A stretch of 41,306 nt of DNA from an uncultured Clostridia bacterium (GTDB taxonomy: Bacteria; Bacillota; Clostridia; TANB77; CAG-508), in NCBI GenBank assembly GCA_944391825.1, contig CALXUZ010000005.1, positions 1-41,306 on the forward strand, in the 5' to 3' direction. Positions 8,015-16,307 of this stretch are shown here, piece by piece. Made by a program: the position numbers and the translations under genes. The notes beneath the pieces are model-generated. The model worked only from the letters and a program-made list of their open reading frames with translations, did not search any database and had not been told where the DNA came from. The number at the start of each line of letters is the position of its first letter. Within the stretch, counting starts at the first letter, position 1.

Positions 8015-10717
8015 TTATACTAAGCCTTTCATTCTTCTAATTTGGTCTGCATATGCTTTAGCTCTTTCTTCTGAAAATCTTCTTTTTTTCAATCTTGCTT
8101 CTACTTGGTCAGCATCTTTTGAACTAGTTACTTGTCCAGCTAATTGTGCTAATAGTATTCTTTGTTCAGAAGCTGTTTTTTCTGCTCCAAACTCTCCCCC
8201 TTCAGCTTTCATAGCCTTAATAATTACATCATCATCTGTAATACCATATTCCCTGAATTTCTTTGCTTCTTTCATAATTTCTTTTGCTTGAGCTTTTCCA
8301 CATCCAAATTGCTCTGCATATTTATTTACTACATCTCTATCTTTTGCCCATGCTTTATCTAATTCTTCATTTCTTTTAGCTTTTATTTCATCTTCTGAAT
8401 GGGTTACACCATAAAATTCAGCAGGTAGATTTTCTAATCCTCTAGTTTTGGTTTCTACAAAGGTTTCCGCTCCTTCACCAGCAGTCCATCCTCCAACTGC
8501 TCCTGCAGCTCCCCATTTTGCTACATTTCCAAAATCATCAGATGCTAACCCAGCGGATAAACCTATCATTGCGCCAGTACCAGCTAATGTTCCTTTTAAT
8601 GCAGCCTTTGGTAATGTCTGAGTAGCAAATCTTCCAATGCCTTTTCCAACTTTTGGACCATAATATTTAATTGCTCTGCCAGCTCTTTCTCCTAAAGTTA
8701 ATTTCTTAACTCCTTCTTTGCGTTTCTTTTCCATAAGTTCGGCATATGCCAATGTTCCAGGTTTTGCATTTAGTTCTTTTACTTTTTGGCGTGCTTGTTC
8801 CCCGCCTTGTAAATAAGCCGCTGTTTCCGCCATATGTTGCGCTCTTTCTTCTGATGTCATTTGTCGATTATTTGAAGTCGCTCCGTCGTCTTCGATACCT
8901 GTCTTATTATTTAATCTTCTTGTTTCTTGACGTAATCTTTCTCCGCCCTTTAAATAAGCATCCATTTCAACCATAGCTTCAGCTCGTTCTTCTGCAGATG
9001 GAGTATCATTTCCACCGCTTAAGCTTCTTGCTTCAAGTGCGTCTGCGCCAGAGGCATATAAGTCATTAATATCTTTTCCTTTATCTTTTCCTCTAGTTAA
9101 TGCTTTTGCAGCATTTGGACCAACTGCTTTTCCTCCAGCTGATTTTCCAGCTTTTGAACCTTTTCCCAAGAATTTTGTTATTGAATTTAGACCTTGCATT
9201 GCTAGAGCTCCACCAAGTGCAGAACCTCCAGCAACAGTAGATGCTTTATCAAATCCGAAAAATCTACGCAATAACTTTTCTGCTTCTAGTAAAAATCCTA
9301 GAGCTACTATTGCATATATTACATTATCTTGTACTAAATCCATAGCAGAACCCATTAATATTGTATATAGTATTAAATGTACTGGCTGTATTAATAGGTT
9401 AAATAAGTATTCTTTAAGCCACATGTTAAATCCTTGTGCACTACCATCTTGCATTTTATCTAATGGGTATGTCATTGCCATTAATGGTGCAATTATGGTT
9501 AGAAATGTTAGCATTAATAACCTTTTCAAATATCTAAATAAGAATAGTATTGTATAGATTACTAGTACTATGTAGATTACAGTATAGCCAAACTGCCTCA
9601 TCTCAACATCATCTTCAGTTATATCTTTAGGTTCTAATTGTAATTCCATTCTTGCTTTTCCCATTAGATTAGTTGGCCATATAAATAATTCTTCTCCTGA
9701 ATCAGTATCCGTTGTAATAACACCATTTTGTCTAAACATATTAGCTGTATCATTATCATCAAATAAGAACTGTCCTTCATCTTCGCTTGCACCATCACCA
9801 TATTTATAATCTTTAAGTTGCCTATCTCCACCTGTATCACCACTACTTCCAACAATAACATAAATTGGTTGATTAAATGAATTTACAGCTTCTGTTACAG
9901 CTTCTGTAATTGCAACTGCAAATGCCATAATATAGTGCATAAAGAATAATAGGCACATTGCAATTAGCCAATCGAATAACTTTTGTTTGTATTTCGCTTT
10001 ATCTTCTGCTGAGCTACTAATAATTATTCTTATTGCAGTATATACCAATATTGATAATAATGCTACAATTGCAAAATTTCTTATAGCATAATACCATGAT
10101 GAAATCGTAGGTTTTAATATAAGTGCACTAGATTTTTGATATACAGTCTCTCCTGTTGTTGTAGTTGTTTCTATATAATATCCATCCATGTTTCCATCGC
10201 CATCTATATCCATTTGTGTTGCACCTTTAGCGTCGGCGCCTTCAAAAAAGTTTATATCTAAAAATGGAATTGAATTACTAAACATATTTTCAGGTGTTAG
10301 TAAAAACACTGGTAATTTAAACGTAGGGGGAATTGCATCTGCTACAATTTTGCTAACAGCATATCCTCCAAGAGCTCCTGCAACAAGTAACCCTAAACTT
10401 AATCCACCTGTAAAAGGTGCTGCAATAACTCCTCCTACTACAATTGCTATTCCTGCCAGAACTCCTAATACTGTACTTGCGCCTGAGTCTTTATGATAAA
10501 TTGTTAAAAATGATACATCTAAGTCAAATATAAAAGTTTGTGAAAGAGATATAATACCATCTGCAATTACTAAGAGTAAATCTTTAATTGGTTCAAACAA
10601 AATTCCACCAATTCCTGCCTGCGAAATAGTTGGTGACATGAAGTTGAACAATGTGACTATTATAATTGCAATTATTATCTTGTGTTTTATTTTTTTCTCC
10701 TTAAAAAATGACTTCAT
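8015..10717 (-). CDS. VirB6/TrbL-like polytopic channel protein
   Basis: This 900-residue protein has an N-terminal signal-like helix (about 12-34) and several strongly hydrophobic helices: about 82-105, 105-125, 205-230, 245-275, 375-398, 400-416 and 440-480. A Gly/Ala-rich, then highly charged soluble tail follows (about 500-900). This matches VirB6/TrbL-type inner-membrane components of type IV secretion systems, which line the translocation path. The tail contains two near-repeats, each with 'ERAxxMxExxAYLxGGExxRQ' character at about 570-590 and 620-645. GGAGG overlaps the VirB4 stop region, 5 bases before the ATG, so it is tightly coupled to VirB4. Confidence 0.82.
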   Translation of the reverse strand: MKSFFKEKKIKHKIIIAIIIVTLFNFMSPTISQAGIGGILFEPIKDLLLVIADGIISLSQTFIFDLDVSFLTIYHKDSGASTVLGVLAGIAIVVGGVIAAPFTGGLSLGLLVAGALGGYAVSKIVADAIPPTFKLPVFLLTPENMFSNSIPFLDINFFEGADAKGATQMDIDGDGNMDGYYIETTTTTGETVYQKSSALILKPTISSWYYAIRNFAIVALLSILVYTAIRIIISSSAEDKAKYKQKLFDWLIAMCLLFFMHYIMAFAVAITEAVTEAVNSFNQPIYVIVGSSGDTGGDRQLKDYKYGDGASEDEGQFLFDDNDTANMFRQNGVITTDTDSGEELFIWPTNLMGKARMELQLEPKDITEDDVEMRQFGYTVIYIVLVIYTILFLFRYLKRLLMLTFLTIIAPLMAMTYPLDKMQDGSAQGFNMWLKEYLFNLLIQPVHLILYTILMGSAMDLVQDNVIYAIVALGFLLEAEKLLRRFFGFDKASTVAGGSALGGALAMQGLNSITKFLGKGSKAGKSAGGKAVGPNAAKALTRGKDKGKDINDLYASGADALEARSLSGGNDTPSAEERAEAMVEMDAYLKGGERLRQETRRLNNKTGIEDDGATSNNRQMTSEERAQHMAETAAYLQGGEQARQKVKELNAKPGTLAYAELMEKKRKEGVKKLTLGERAGRAIKYYGPKVGKGIGRFATQTLPKAALKGTLAGTGAMIGLSAGLASDDFGNVAKWGAAGAVGGWTAGEGAETFVETKTRGLENLPAEFYGVTHSEDEIKAKRNEELDKAWAKDRDVVNKYAEQFGCGKAQAKEIMKEAKKFREYGITDDDVIIKAMKAEGGEFGAEKTASEQRILLAQLAGQVTSSKDADQVEARLKKRRFSEERAKAYADQIRRMKGLV

Positions 10718-10726
10718 ACTATCCTC

Positions 10727-12712
10727 CTAGTACATTTGTTGTGTTTTTCTGCTTCTAGCTTGTGCTAATTTATTTAAGTTTGTTTCAACAAACTCAAATT
10801 CTTTTGCTGTTGGGGTTATTTGAAGTATTGCACTATCTGCACCAACTTTTAGTAATCCTTCCCCTTTTAAACATGTTACCAAAAAGTTTGCTTCCCCTTC
10901 ACTTAATTTAAATACTTCTTTTAAATATTGAATTTCTGATTTATCTTGAGCCAAAAATAATTTTGTATCAGAAGATGTTAATACTGCTTGTGCTTCTGGT
11001 TTCTCATAAAAGTCTTGAAATCTTTGTGAAATAATTGCCAATGATACATTTCTTTTTCTGGCACGTCTTGCCATTGTATTTAAAAAGTCTACAGCTTCTG
11101 GATATGGCAATAGCATCCATGCCTCGTCAACAATTACTCTTTTTCTAGCAGCTTTGGCTCTATCTTCACTATTTTTCTTAACATATTTTTCCCAAATCCA
11201 TGTTAATAATATCTGCTGTGCCAAAGGTCTTGCAAACCTTTCTTCAAGTTGTGAAATATCTAGGTTTATAAATAATGTTCCATCTAATAAATCAAATGTA
11301 GATTGTCCATCAAAGTAGGCCATTTGACCATCATATTCCCTTATATATTGTTTCATAACTTTTAATAAATAACTATAATGAAAATTATAATCTGCATTTG
11401 TATTTTCTTTTGCTTTTTGCTGAATTCTTTTATACCAAGATCCAATTGTTGGCATTTGTTTTTTCTCTCTACCAAGCATATTGTCTCCTAAGTTTATAGA
11501 ATTTGTATCATATAAACTATTTGGATCGCTTGTAATACCATGTGCTACATATTCTTCTAAAACAGACTCTGCTATGATTTGCTTTGTAAGCTCGTTTACT
11601 TCTTGGCTTCTTGTACTACCTCTTGCCATTGTAAGTAAAGCTTGCGTTACGTCTTCAACTTTGTTTTCAACATTAAGCACTAGTCTTTCCTTACCTGTAA
11701 TTTCATCTTTTGTAAGCTCAGTTTCAATATCAAAAATATTAATAACTGTTTTTGATGTAGGAGAAAATACAACATTAGTTCCTCCTAAGCTTTCTGCCAC
11801 AATGCTATATTCTCCTTCAGCATCTAATGCCAAACTTTGAATTCCCATTAAAACTGCTGAACGAGAAATTAAAGTTTTCATTGTTACTGATTTACCAGCA
11901 CCTGATTTTGCAAATATTACCATGTTATAATTTGTTAATGAATTGTGGAAATTATCAAATAATATTGGTACTCCAGTTTGTTTATTTGTCCCTAAAGGAA
12001 TTCCTGTAGAGTGTCCAACTTCTGAAGTTGTAAATGGGAAAACTGTTCCCATTGAACGTCTATCAAATGTATGTGTTTTCTTAATCTTATCATCCATTAG
12101 TGGCAAATTTGATTTAAAAGCATCTTCTTGCATACCCCAAGCAGTTTTTACATTAACTAATGATTTAGACATTTCTGTTGATAATAGTTTTGTATATCTG
12201 TCCAAATCATCCAAGCTATATGCAAATAATGTTGCCACAATTGAAGCTTCATATAGTTTATTAAAACCTGCTGCAATTTCATCTCTTAATTGTTCTGCCT
12301 CTAATCTTTTTTGCCCTAATGTACTCTCTCTGTTGATATTTCCTCTGTCTGCTGCAACAATTCTTTCAGTTTCTAGCTCATTAATAACTCTATTTAATTC
12401 ATTTTGCGATCTAGATTCTTGAATTGGATTAATATAAATAGATGTATTAATATCTCCAAATAAGTACATGTCCCTAAATAATTCTGGGAAGGTACACATC
12501 CTTGGTAAAGCGGATACAAAAAAGCTTCTTGCATATCTTTTAACATTGGAGATTATCTCTAAATGGTCAATGTTACTAGCATCTATCCCAGATGGTGCTA
12601 TTAATTCTTTAATTGTTTTCTTTTTTAATATTTTAAATTCATCTGGTTTTGTATAGTCATTACGCTGTCTCTGTAATTCTAGTTCTCTTTGCTGTTCCTT
12701 CTTTTTGCTCAT
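10727..12712 (-). CDS. VirB4/TraE-family T4SS ATPase
   Basis: This 661-residue cytoplasmic AAA+/FtsK-like ATPase powers pilus assembly and transport. Walker A is FAKSGAGKS with Lys274, Walker B is VIVDEAW at about 526-532, and a downstream IISQRFQDF resembles the conserved Gln motif. I chose the ATG at 12712 because GGAGG stands 8 bases upstream. A longer frame starting at 12799 has no such site and would overlap the previous gene far more. Even so, the start lies 53 bases inside the upstream gene, which suggests translational coupling. The C-terminal ATPase half is complete. The N-terminal half is short for VirB4, and a separate upstream protein may supply the rest. Confidence 0.92.
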   Translation of the reverse strand: MSKKKEQQRELELQRQRNDYTKPDEFKILKKKTIKELIAPSGIDASNIDHLEIISNVKRYARSFFVSALPRMCTFPELFRDMYLFGDINTSIYINPIQESRSQNELNRVINELETERIVAADRGNINRESTLGQKRLEAEQLRDEIAAGFNKLYEASIVATLFAYSLDDLDRYTKLLSTEMSKSLVNVKTAWGMQEDAFKSNLPLMDDKIKKTHTFDRRSMGTVFPFTTSEVGHSTGIPLGTNKQTGVPILFDNFHNSLTNYNMVIFAKSGAGKSVTMKTLISRSAVLMGIQSLALDAEGEYSIVAESLGGTNVVFSPTSKTVINIFDIETELTKDEITGKERLVLNVENKVEDVTQALLTMARGSTRSQEVNELTKQIIAESVLEEYVAHGITSDPNSLYDTNSINLGDNMLGREKKQMPTIGSWYKRIQQKAKENTNADYNFHYSYLLKVMKQYIREYDGQMAYFDGQSTFDLLDGTLFINLDISQLEERFARPLAQQILLTWIWEKYVKKNSEDRAKAARKRVIVDEAWMLLPYPEAVDFLNTMARRARKRNVSLAIISQRFQDFYEKPEAQAVLTSSDTKLFLAQDKSEIQYLKEVFKLSEGEANFLVTCLKGEGLLKVGADSAILQITPTAKEFEFVETNLNKLAQARSRKTQQMY

Positions 12713-13895
12713 CTTCCGTACCTCCTTTTTCCGTGTCTTTTTTAGGTCTTCCTCTTCTTTTTCTTGTAGCAGTTTCTTTTTGTATTTTTTGTATTGCACT
12801 GTCTGCTATTTCTTCTCCTATGGCTGATTTATTTTGTTCAATTATTGAAGTGGCAAAACGGTCAATCAAATCATCCAATCTATTTTCTCTACTTTCCAAC
12901 TCTTTTTCTTTTTCGGATTTTGCCTCATTTACTTTTTGACTTGCCTTTTTAAATGCTTCTTCTTCTATCTTATTATTTAGTGCTTGCATCTTTTTATCTA
13001 TAACATCTGGAGCTGTAGAATATAGTTCTGTATATCCAGCTTGTATTGCTTTATCTATGCCATAAATCTCAGCATCATCCCTGTTATATGCTACGTATAA
13101 CAAATCAACCAATTGGTTGGAGTCAAGCGCTCTACCTATTACACCACAAGCAGATAGCGTTCTAACAATCGATTGTGCTCTAGTATATAGTTCCGAAAAA
13201 GCTAAATTTTTTATTTCCTGCTTGTCCATATTAGTTTCGCCTAATTCTTCTGGATAATATGGAATTACTATATAGTATTTTTGATTTAAAACATTTTTGT
13301 TTAAACTCATTTTTTCTGTTGTATATATTATGTCTTTGCCATATTCATATAGATTTGTTGTTTTAGTTAGTTCGTAAAAAGCTGCATTTAATTGTTCTTG
13401 CGTATATCTGTCTGAATTTGACATTTGTTCATAATCTCTTTTTTGTTTTTCGAGCTTATCCTCAATTTCTTTTACTTTCTCACGATATGTTTGTATACTG
13501 CTTTCTAAGTTGATTGTTCTTGTTTGTGTATAAATTTGTATAGGATGTCTCAATGTATTTAGAAACTGTATAAATCCTTCTTCTACTGCATTCTTTTCTA
13601 CTTCTGACATTAAGTCATAGTTAATTCCCTGGCATTCGACAACCATAACAAACTTATTTCCATTTTTTGAAATAATCATATTGTCTTCAATTTTATCAAA
13701 TTCCATAAAGTCAAAAACAGAGCCAACAGAATAATTTTTGCTTGCTTTTTGGTCAGCTATTTCAGAAGTACTTATAGTTTCTTTTTTCTTACTCTTATTG
13801 CTTTTAGATTTAAAATATAGAATACAAAGAACTCCCAATAATATTATCATTACTATTAAAATAACTGTTAGTATTAATGTTATAGATTCAATCAT
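12660..13895 (-). CDS. Membrane-anchored VirB4 N-terminal-domain-like T4SS protein
   Basis: This 411-residue protein has one N-terminal membrane helix (about 2-28) and a cytoplasmic alpha/beta domain. It includes a coiled-coil-like stretch (about 125-175) and a basic, low-complexity C-terminus rich in Lys/Arg/Glu/Thr. The segment 'GNKFVMVVECQGINYDLMSEVEKNAVEEGFIQF' type (about 72-105) resembles the N-terminal domain of TraC/VirB4 proteins, but there is no Walker motif. ATG at 13895 has AAGGAGG 9 bases upstream; this start overlaps the end of the PrgI-like gene by 8 bases. I infer that it partners or docks the VirB4 ATPase encoded next. Homology is suggestive, not certain. Confidence 0.68.
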   Translation of the reverse strand: MIESITLILTVILIVMIILLGVLCILYFKSKSNKSKKKETISTSEIADQKASKNYSVGSVFDFMEFDKIEDNMIISKNGNKFVMVVECQGINYDLMSEVEKNAVEEGFIQFLNTLRHPIQIYTQTRTINLESSIQTYREKVKEIEDKLEKQKRDYEQMSNSDRYTQEQLNAAFYELTKTTNLYEYGKDIIYTTEKMSLNKNVLNQKYYIVIPYYPEELGETNMDKQEIKNLAFSELYTRAQSIVRTLSACGVIGRALDSNQLVDLLYVAYNRDDAEIYGIDKAIQAGYTELYSTAPDVIDKKMQALNNKIEEEAFKKASQKVNEAKSEKEKELESRENRLDDLIDRFATSIIEQNKSAIGEEIADSAIQKIQKETATRKRRGRPKKDTEKGGTEDEQKEGTAKRTRITETA

Positions 13896-14232
13896 TGTTT
13901 TTTTCCTCCTTGTACACATATATTTTTTTACCCTTTGTTTTGAATTTTATTGCCCTTTTTAAAATATCATCTAAATTTTCTCCACCAGTTTTTTTAGAAA
14001 ATTCGAATTTACCTATCTCCGGCATTTTAATTGTTCCTATTCCAAAACCCAAAAGGGCGCAAACTACAACAAAAACAATTCCTACCATAGTTAGGTTGAA
14101 TAGGGAAAATATAAAATAAAATATCAAACCTATTCCAGCTGCAGCTACGGTATAAATTAGGCTTTTTGTTGTAAATATGAACAAAATTCTGCCTTCACCT
14201 TTTACATTTCTTGGTAAGTCATATGTCCCCAT
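13888..14232 (-). CDS. PrgI/VirB3-like small membrane protein
   Basis: This 114-residue protein opens with a Tyr-Asp-Leu-Pro motif, followed by a polar segment and two closely spaced membrane helices (about 28-50 and 52-72), then a basic cytoplasmic tail. That is the layout of PrgI-family proteins, which occupy the VirB3 position immediately upstream of VirB4 in Gram-positive conjugation systems. AAAGGAGG lies 11 bases before the ATG. It is the first gene after an intrinsic terminator and a promoter, so it begins the machine operon. Confidence 0.72.
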   Translation of the reverse strand: MGTYDLPRNVKGEGRILFIFTTKSLIYTVAAAGIGLIFYFIFSLFNLTMVGIVFVVVCALLGFGIGTIKMPEIGKFEFSKKTGGENLDDILKRAIKFKTKGKKIYVYKEEKNND

Positions 14233-14282
14233 AAATGATATTTCCTCCTTTGTTTTATTTGCTATAACAAACCTTTTTATAC

Positions 14283-14301
14283 TTGATATACATTATATCA
14301 A
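14283..14301 (-). promoter_or_regulatory. -10 element inside a palindrome (possible operator) for the T4SS machine operon
   Basis: The sequence TTGATATA-cat-TATATCAA is a perfect 8-base inverted repeat. On the minus strand it contains TATAAT (14292-14297), preceded by TTTGA. There is no good -35 at 17 bases (TTACAT). A palindrome centred on a -10 hexamer is a typical place for a repressor, but no candidate regulator gene is adjacent. Confidence 0.5.
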
Positions 14302-14330
14302 ATAAACTCGAAAAATGTAACCTAAAATTT

Positions 14331-14358
14331 AAAAAAAGTGCACTTTTTGTGCACTTTT
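14331..14358 (-). terminator. Intrinsic terminator between the pilins and the machine genes
   Basis: A perfect stem AAAAGTGCAC/GTGCACTTTT with a 5-base loop is followed on the minus strand by a run of T residues. It ends transcription coming from the pilin genes, about 40 bases after the last pilin stop codon. Confidence 0.85.
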
Positions 14359-14395
14359 AATATAATTGTAATATTTCTGTAATGTTTTTGTAACA

Positions 14396-14761
14396 TTAGG
14401 TTGTCAAATTAGTTGTAATTTGTACAATTACTTGAGCAATTGCACCAGCACCAAATACTAATACAGCACCAACTAAATATGGAATCATTGTCTTTTTGTA
14501 TTCAGCTTTTTCTGATGCACTACCAATCATATATTTAATACCTAGTATTAATAATACAATAACTGCTATTACAATTGCTGCTATAGAAATATAGCTAATA
14601 ATAGTTTGACCTAAACCTGTAAGTCCTCCAGCATCCTCATTATAATTTGGATTTAACTGGTTAATTACAGAACTTGCTCCAAATACTACAGTATTAGAAA
14701 ACATTAATGTAAAAATAGCAACTATTAAAATTACACTTGATATTTTTGCAAGTTTTTTCAT
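14396..14761 (-). CDS. VirB2/TrbC-like pilin (copy 1)
   Basis: This 121-residue protein has a signal peptide (about 6-28, Ala-Ser-Ser after the hydrophobic core) and two membrane helices (about 52-75 and 92-115). They are separated by a short basic loop (GSASEKAEYKKTMIPY). This is the classic organisation of cyclic or linear VirB2/TrbC major pilin subunits, which are inserted into the membrane after signal cleavage and then polymerise. The loop YKKTMIPYLVGA is nearly identical to that of copy 3 (YKKSMIPYLIGA), so the copies arose by duplication. GAGGAGG lies 9 bases upstream of the ATG. Confidence 0.8.
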   Translation of the reverse strand: MKKLAKISSVILIVAIFTLMFSNTVVFGASSVINQLNPNYNEDAGGLTGLGQTIISYISIAAIVIAVIVLLILGIKYMIGSASEKAEYKKTMIPYLVGAVLVFGAGAIAQVIVQITTNLTT

Positions 14762-14800
14762 ATCGCTTTTCCTCCTCTTTTATTTGTTATGTTTATTTTA

Positions 14801-14820
14801 TATCTCAAAAATTTGAGATA
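14801..14820 (-). promoter_or_regulatory. Short palindrome between pilin copies 1 and 2
   Basis: TATCTCAAA-aa-TTTGAGATA is a perfect 9-base inverted repeat in the 74-base gap between the two pilin genes. It has no following T-run, so it is more likely an mRNA-stabilising or processing hairpin or an operator than a terminator. Confidence 0.4.
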
Positions 14821-14835
14821 ATTTTAAAATCAATT

Positions 14836-15219
14836 TTATCTTAGCAAAATAATTACTAATCTCCAAATACCAAATGCTCCAAAGAGCACAGCACAACCTA
14901 TAACAAATGGTATTAAGGTTTCTTTAACTTTTACCTTTTGTTCTACACTACCTGTAATAAATTGTATGCCTAGTACTGTTGCAACTATAACTGCTACACA
15001 TACTCCTAAGATTAATAAAAGATTATATACTAAATTTGAAGTTTCTCCTAAGACATCAAAATTAATTACATTATTTGCATTTGGTTTTCCTTCATTTACA
15101 AGTTCATTAGCACCGCCTATAATATTATCAATGCTTAGTGCCTGTGTATATGAGTAAGCAGAAAAGAAGGCGAATAAAATTAATGCCATTATTAATATTG
15201 CGTATATTTTTTTTATCAT
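14836..15219 (-). CDS. VirB2/TrbC-like pilin (copy 2)
   Basis: This 127-residue protein has a signal peptide (about 5-28) and two membrane helices (about 60-86 and 102-126), again linked by a Lys-rich loop (VEQKVKVKETLIPF). It is the most diverged of the three pilin-like proteins. GAGGGAG precedes the ATG by 10 bases. It has its own promoter in the preceding gap, which hints at separate dosage control. Confidence 0.77.
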   Translation of the reverse strand: MIKKIYAILIMALILFAFFSAYSYTQALSIDNIIGGANELVNEGKPNANNVINFDVLGETSNLVYNLLLILGVCVAVIVATVLGIQFITGSVEQKVKVKETLIPFVIGCAVLFGAFGIWRLVIILLR

Positions 15220-15242
15220 AATTCGACACTCCCTCTTTCCTA

Positions 15243-15271
15243 ATTATACTATATGGATTATTAGTTTGCAA
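15243..15271 (-). promoter_or_regulatory. Sigma-A-like promoter for pilin copy 2
   Basis: Minus-strand TTGCAA (15266-15271) and TATAAT (15243-15248) are 17 bases apart, with TATAAT 23 bases before the ATG. Confidence 0.6.
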
Positions 15272-15297
15272 TTGTATTTTTTAATTTTTTTGTATAT

Positions 15298-15681
15298 TTA
15301 CAATAAATCAGTGCCTTCAACTAAATTAAATATTATTGCGATAATTCCTGAAGCTGCAAATAATAATATTGCACCTATTAAATATGGGATCATACTTTTT
15401 TTGTACTCTGCTTTTTCTTCAACACTACCAACCATATATTTAATGCCTAGTACCATTAATGTAATTACAGAGGCAATAATTCCTACATTTACTATAATTG
15501 TTATTATATCATTAGCTCTACCAACAATTACGTTTGCATCACCAGTATTGAAATTGTTAGGTTTATATGCATTGGGATCTTCTAGCGGGTCAGCCGCCAT
15601 GCTAACAGTTGGTAAAAATAATATAAAAGCTAATAATATAATTAGTATTAATCTAGATTTTAAAAATTTCTTTTTATTCAT
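15298..15681 (-). CDS. VirB2/TrbC-like pilin (copy 3, first in transcription order)
   Basis: This 127-residue protein has a signal peptide (about 8-29, ending ...TVSMAAD), an exposed N-terminal segment, and two membrane helices (about 58-82 and 97-120). The basic loop VEEKAEYKKSMIPY lies between them. This is a VirB2/TrbC pilin layout. TAGGAG lies 6 bases before the ATG. It is the first gene after the strong promoter at 15712-15740. It is closer to copy 1 than to copy 2 in the loop region. Confidence 0.8.
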   Translation of the reverse strand: MNKKKFLKSRLILIILLAFILFLPTVSMAADPLEDPNAYKPNNFNTGDANVIVGRANDIITIIVNVGIIASVITLMVLGIKYMVGSVEEKAEYKKSMIPYLIGAILLFAASGIIAIIFNLVEGTDLL

Positions 15682-15711
15682 TTTTTACTCCTATGTGTTT
15701 GATATGTTTTG

Positions 15712-15740
15712 ATTATACTTTATTTTTTTCTATTTTTCAA
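15712..15740 (-). promoter_or_regulatory. Sigma-A promoter of the pilin cluster
   Basis: Minus-strand TTGAAA (15735-15740) and TATAAT (15712-15717) are separated by 17 bases. A start site near 15705 gives a leader of about 24 bases with its RBS just ahead of pilin copy 3. Confidence 0.7.
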
Positions 15741-15835
15741 GTATTTATATGATAACATATTTTTTAGTGTTTTTAAGCATTGTAATTAAATTGTAATTAA
15801 AATGTCATAATATTGTAATATTTATATTAAAGCAG

Positions 15836-15871
15836 AAAAGCAACTAGAGTTTTTTACTCTAATTGCTTTTT
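15836..15871 (-). terminator. Intrinsic terminator after spo0E
   Basis: The stem AAAAGCAAYTAGAGT pairs with ACTCTAGTTGCTTTT around an A-rich loop, just after the spo0E stop codon. T residues follow but are interrupted (TTTTCTGCTTT). It isolates the pilin cluster from spo0E. Confidence 0.65.
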
Positions 15872-15877
15872 AATATT

Positions 15878-16084
15878 CTAATTATCAAGAATTACTTGTT
15901 TTTTATTTTTTCTTTTTGTCTGCTTTAATTTTGGTTTAGCATCAAGCTTCATTTGTGTACTATAATATTGTGCAATCAATTCATCTAGCTCAACACTAAT
16001 TTGGTATGTTATACTATAATCTGCTTGCTCTAAAATACTTTTATTTAATTTTTCGCGCAATTTACAAATTTCTTCATTTAACAT
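15878..16084 (-). CDS. Spo0E-family aspartyl-phosphate phosphatase
   Basis: This small protein of 68 residues consists of two helices. The family signature SxxxD appears as S30-V-E-L-D34 inside ISVELDELI, followed by a YY pair, which matches Spo0E/YisI/YnzD proteins. These dephosphorylate Spo0A~P and delay sporulation. The ATG at 16084 has AGGAG 8 bases upstream; a GTG three codons earlier abuts the RBS and is unlikely. The tail is Lys-rich. The gene is monocistronic, with a promoter before and a terminator after it. It supports an endospore-forming host. Confidence 0.85.
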   Translation of the reverse strand: MLNEEICKLREKLNKSILEQADYSITYQISVELDELIAQYYSTQMKLDAKPKLKQTKRKNKKQVILDN

Positions 16085-16127
16085 ACTAATCACTCCTTTT
16101 TATATTTTTTATCTTATGTATATATTT

Positions 16128-16156
16128 AAAATACCATATTTTTACAAATTAGTCAA
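16128..16156 (-). promoter_or_regulatory. Possible promoter of spo0E
   Basis: Minus-strand TTGACT (16151-16156) is followed after 17 bases by TATTTT (16128-16133). The -10 is weak. The rest of the 250-base gap up to ymfH is AT-rich, with no ORF; it holds the terminator at 16308-16338 and a 0A-box-like site. Confidence 0.4.
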
Positions 16157-16216
16157 TAAGTTTTTGCTTATTTTGTAGTATTTTAGCAACTTTTCGCATG
16201 ACATAATTCTACATTT

Positions 16217-16225
16217 TTCGACAAA
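16217..16225 (-). promoter_or_regulatory. Spo0A-box-like site near spo0E
   Basis: The minus strand reads TTTGTCGAA, a full match to the consensus 0A box, about 60 bases upstream of the proposed spo0E -35. In Bacillus and Clostridium this is the Spo0A~P binding sequence. A match can occur by chance in AT-rich DNA, so binding is only a suggestion. Confidence 0.4.
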
Positions 16226-16307
16226 CATTTTCTTTATTTTATAAGCTTTTTTAAAATAAAACAAAAACTTACAAATTTTTCTTAAATCAATTTTATTTTT
16301 CTTACTA

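Noticed and set aside
9664..9861. Minus-strand ORF inside the VirB6-like gene
   Set aside because: It lies in another frame of a well-supported gene, with composition typical of a shadow ORF and no RBS.
10188..10496. 102-codon plus-strand ORF opposite the VirB6-like gene
   Set aside because: It mirrors membrane-helix codons; no promoter or RBS is present.
11943..12422. 159-codon plus-strand ORF opposite virB4
   Set aside because: It is antisense to conserved ATPase codons, has no RBS, and its Ser/Leu-rich composition is expected for the complement of an AT-rich gene.
12713..12799. Longer VirB4 start at 12799
   Set aside because: The extra 29 residues are low-complexity Lys/Glu and lie in the coding end of the previous gene; the internal ATG has a good RBS.
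1529..15681. Integrative and conjugative element with defined ends
   Set aside because: There is no integrase, relaxase, excisionase, att-site repeats or tRNA-adjacent integration scar. The tRNAs at the left edge are intact, and I saw no duplicated tRNA end in the window.
15266..15712. 148-codon plus-strand ORF opposite pilin copy 3
   Set aside because: It is antisense to a clear pilin and its promoter, with no initiation signals.
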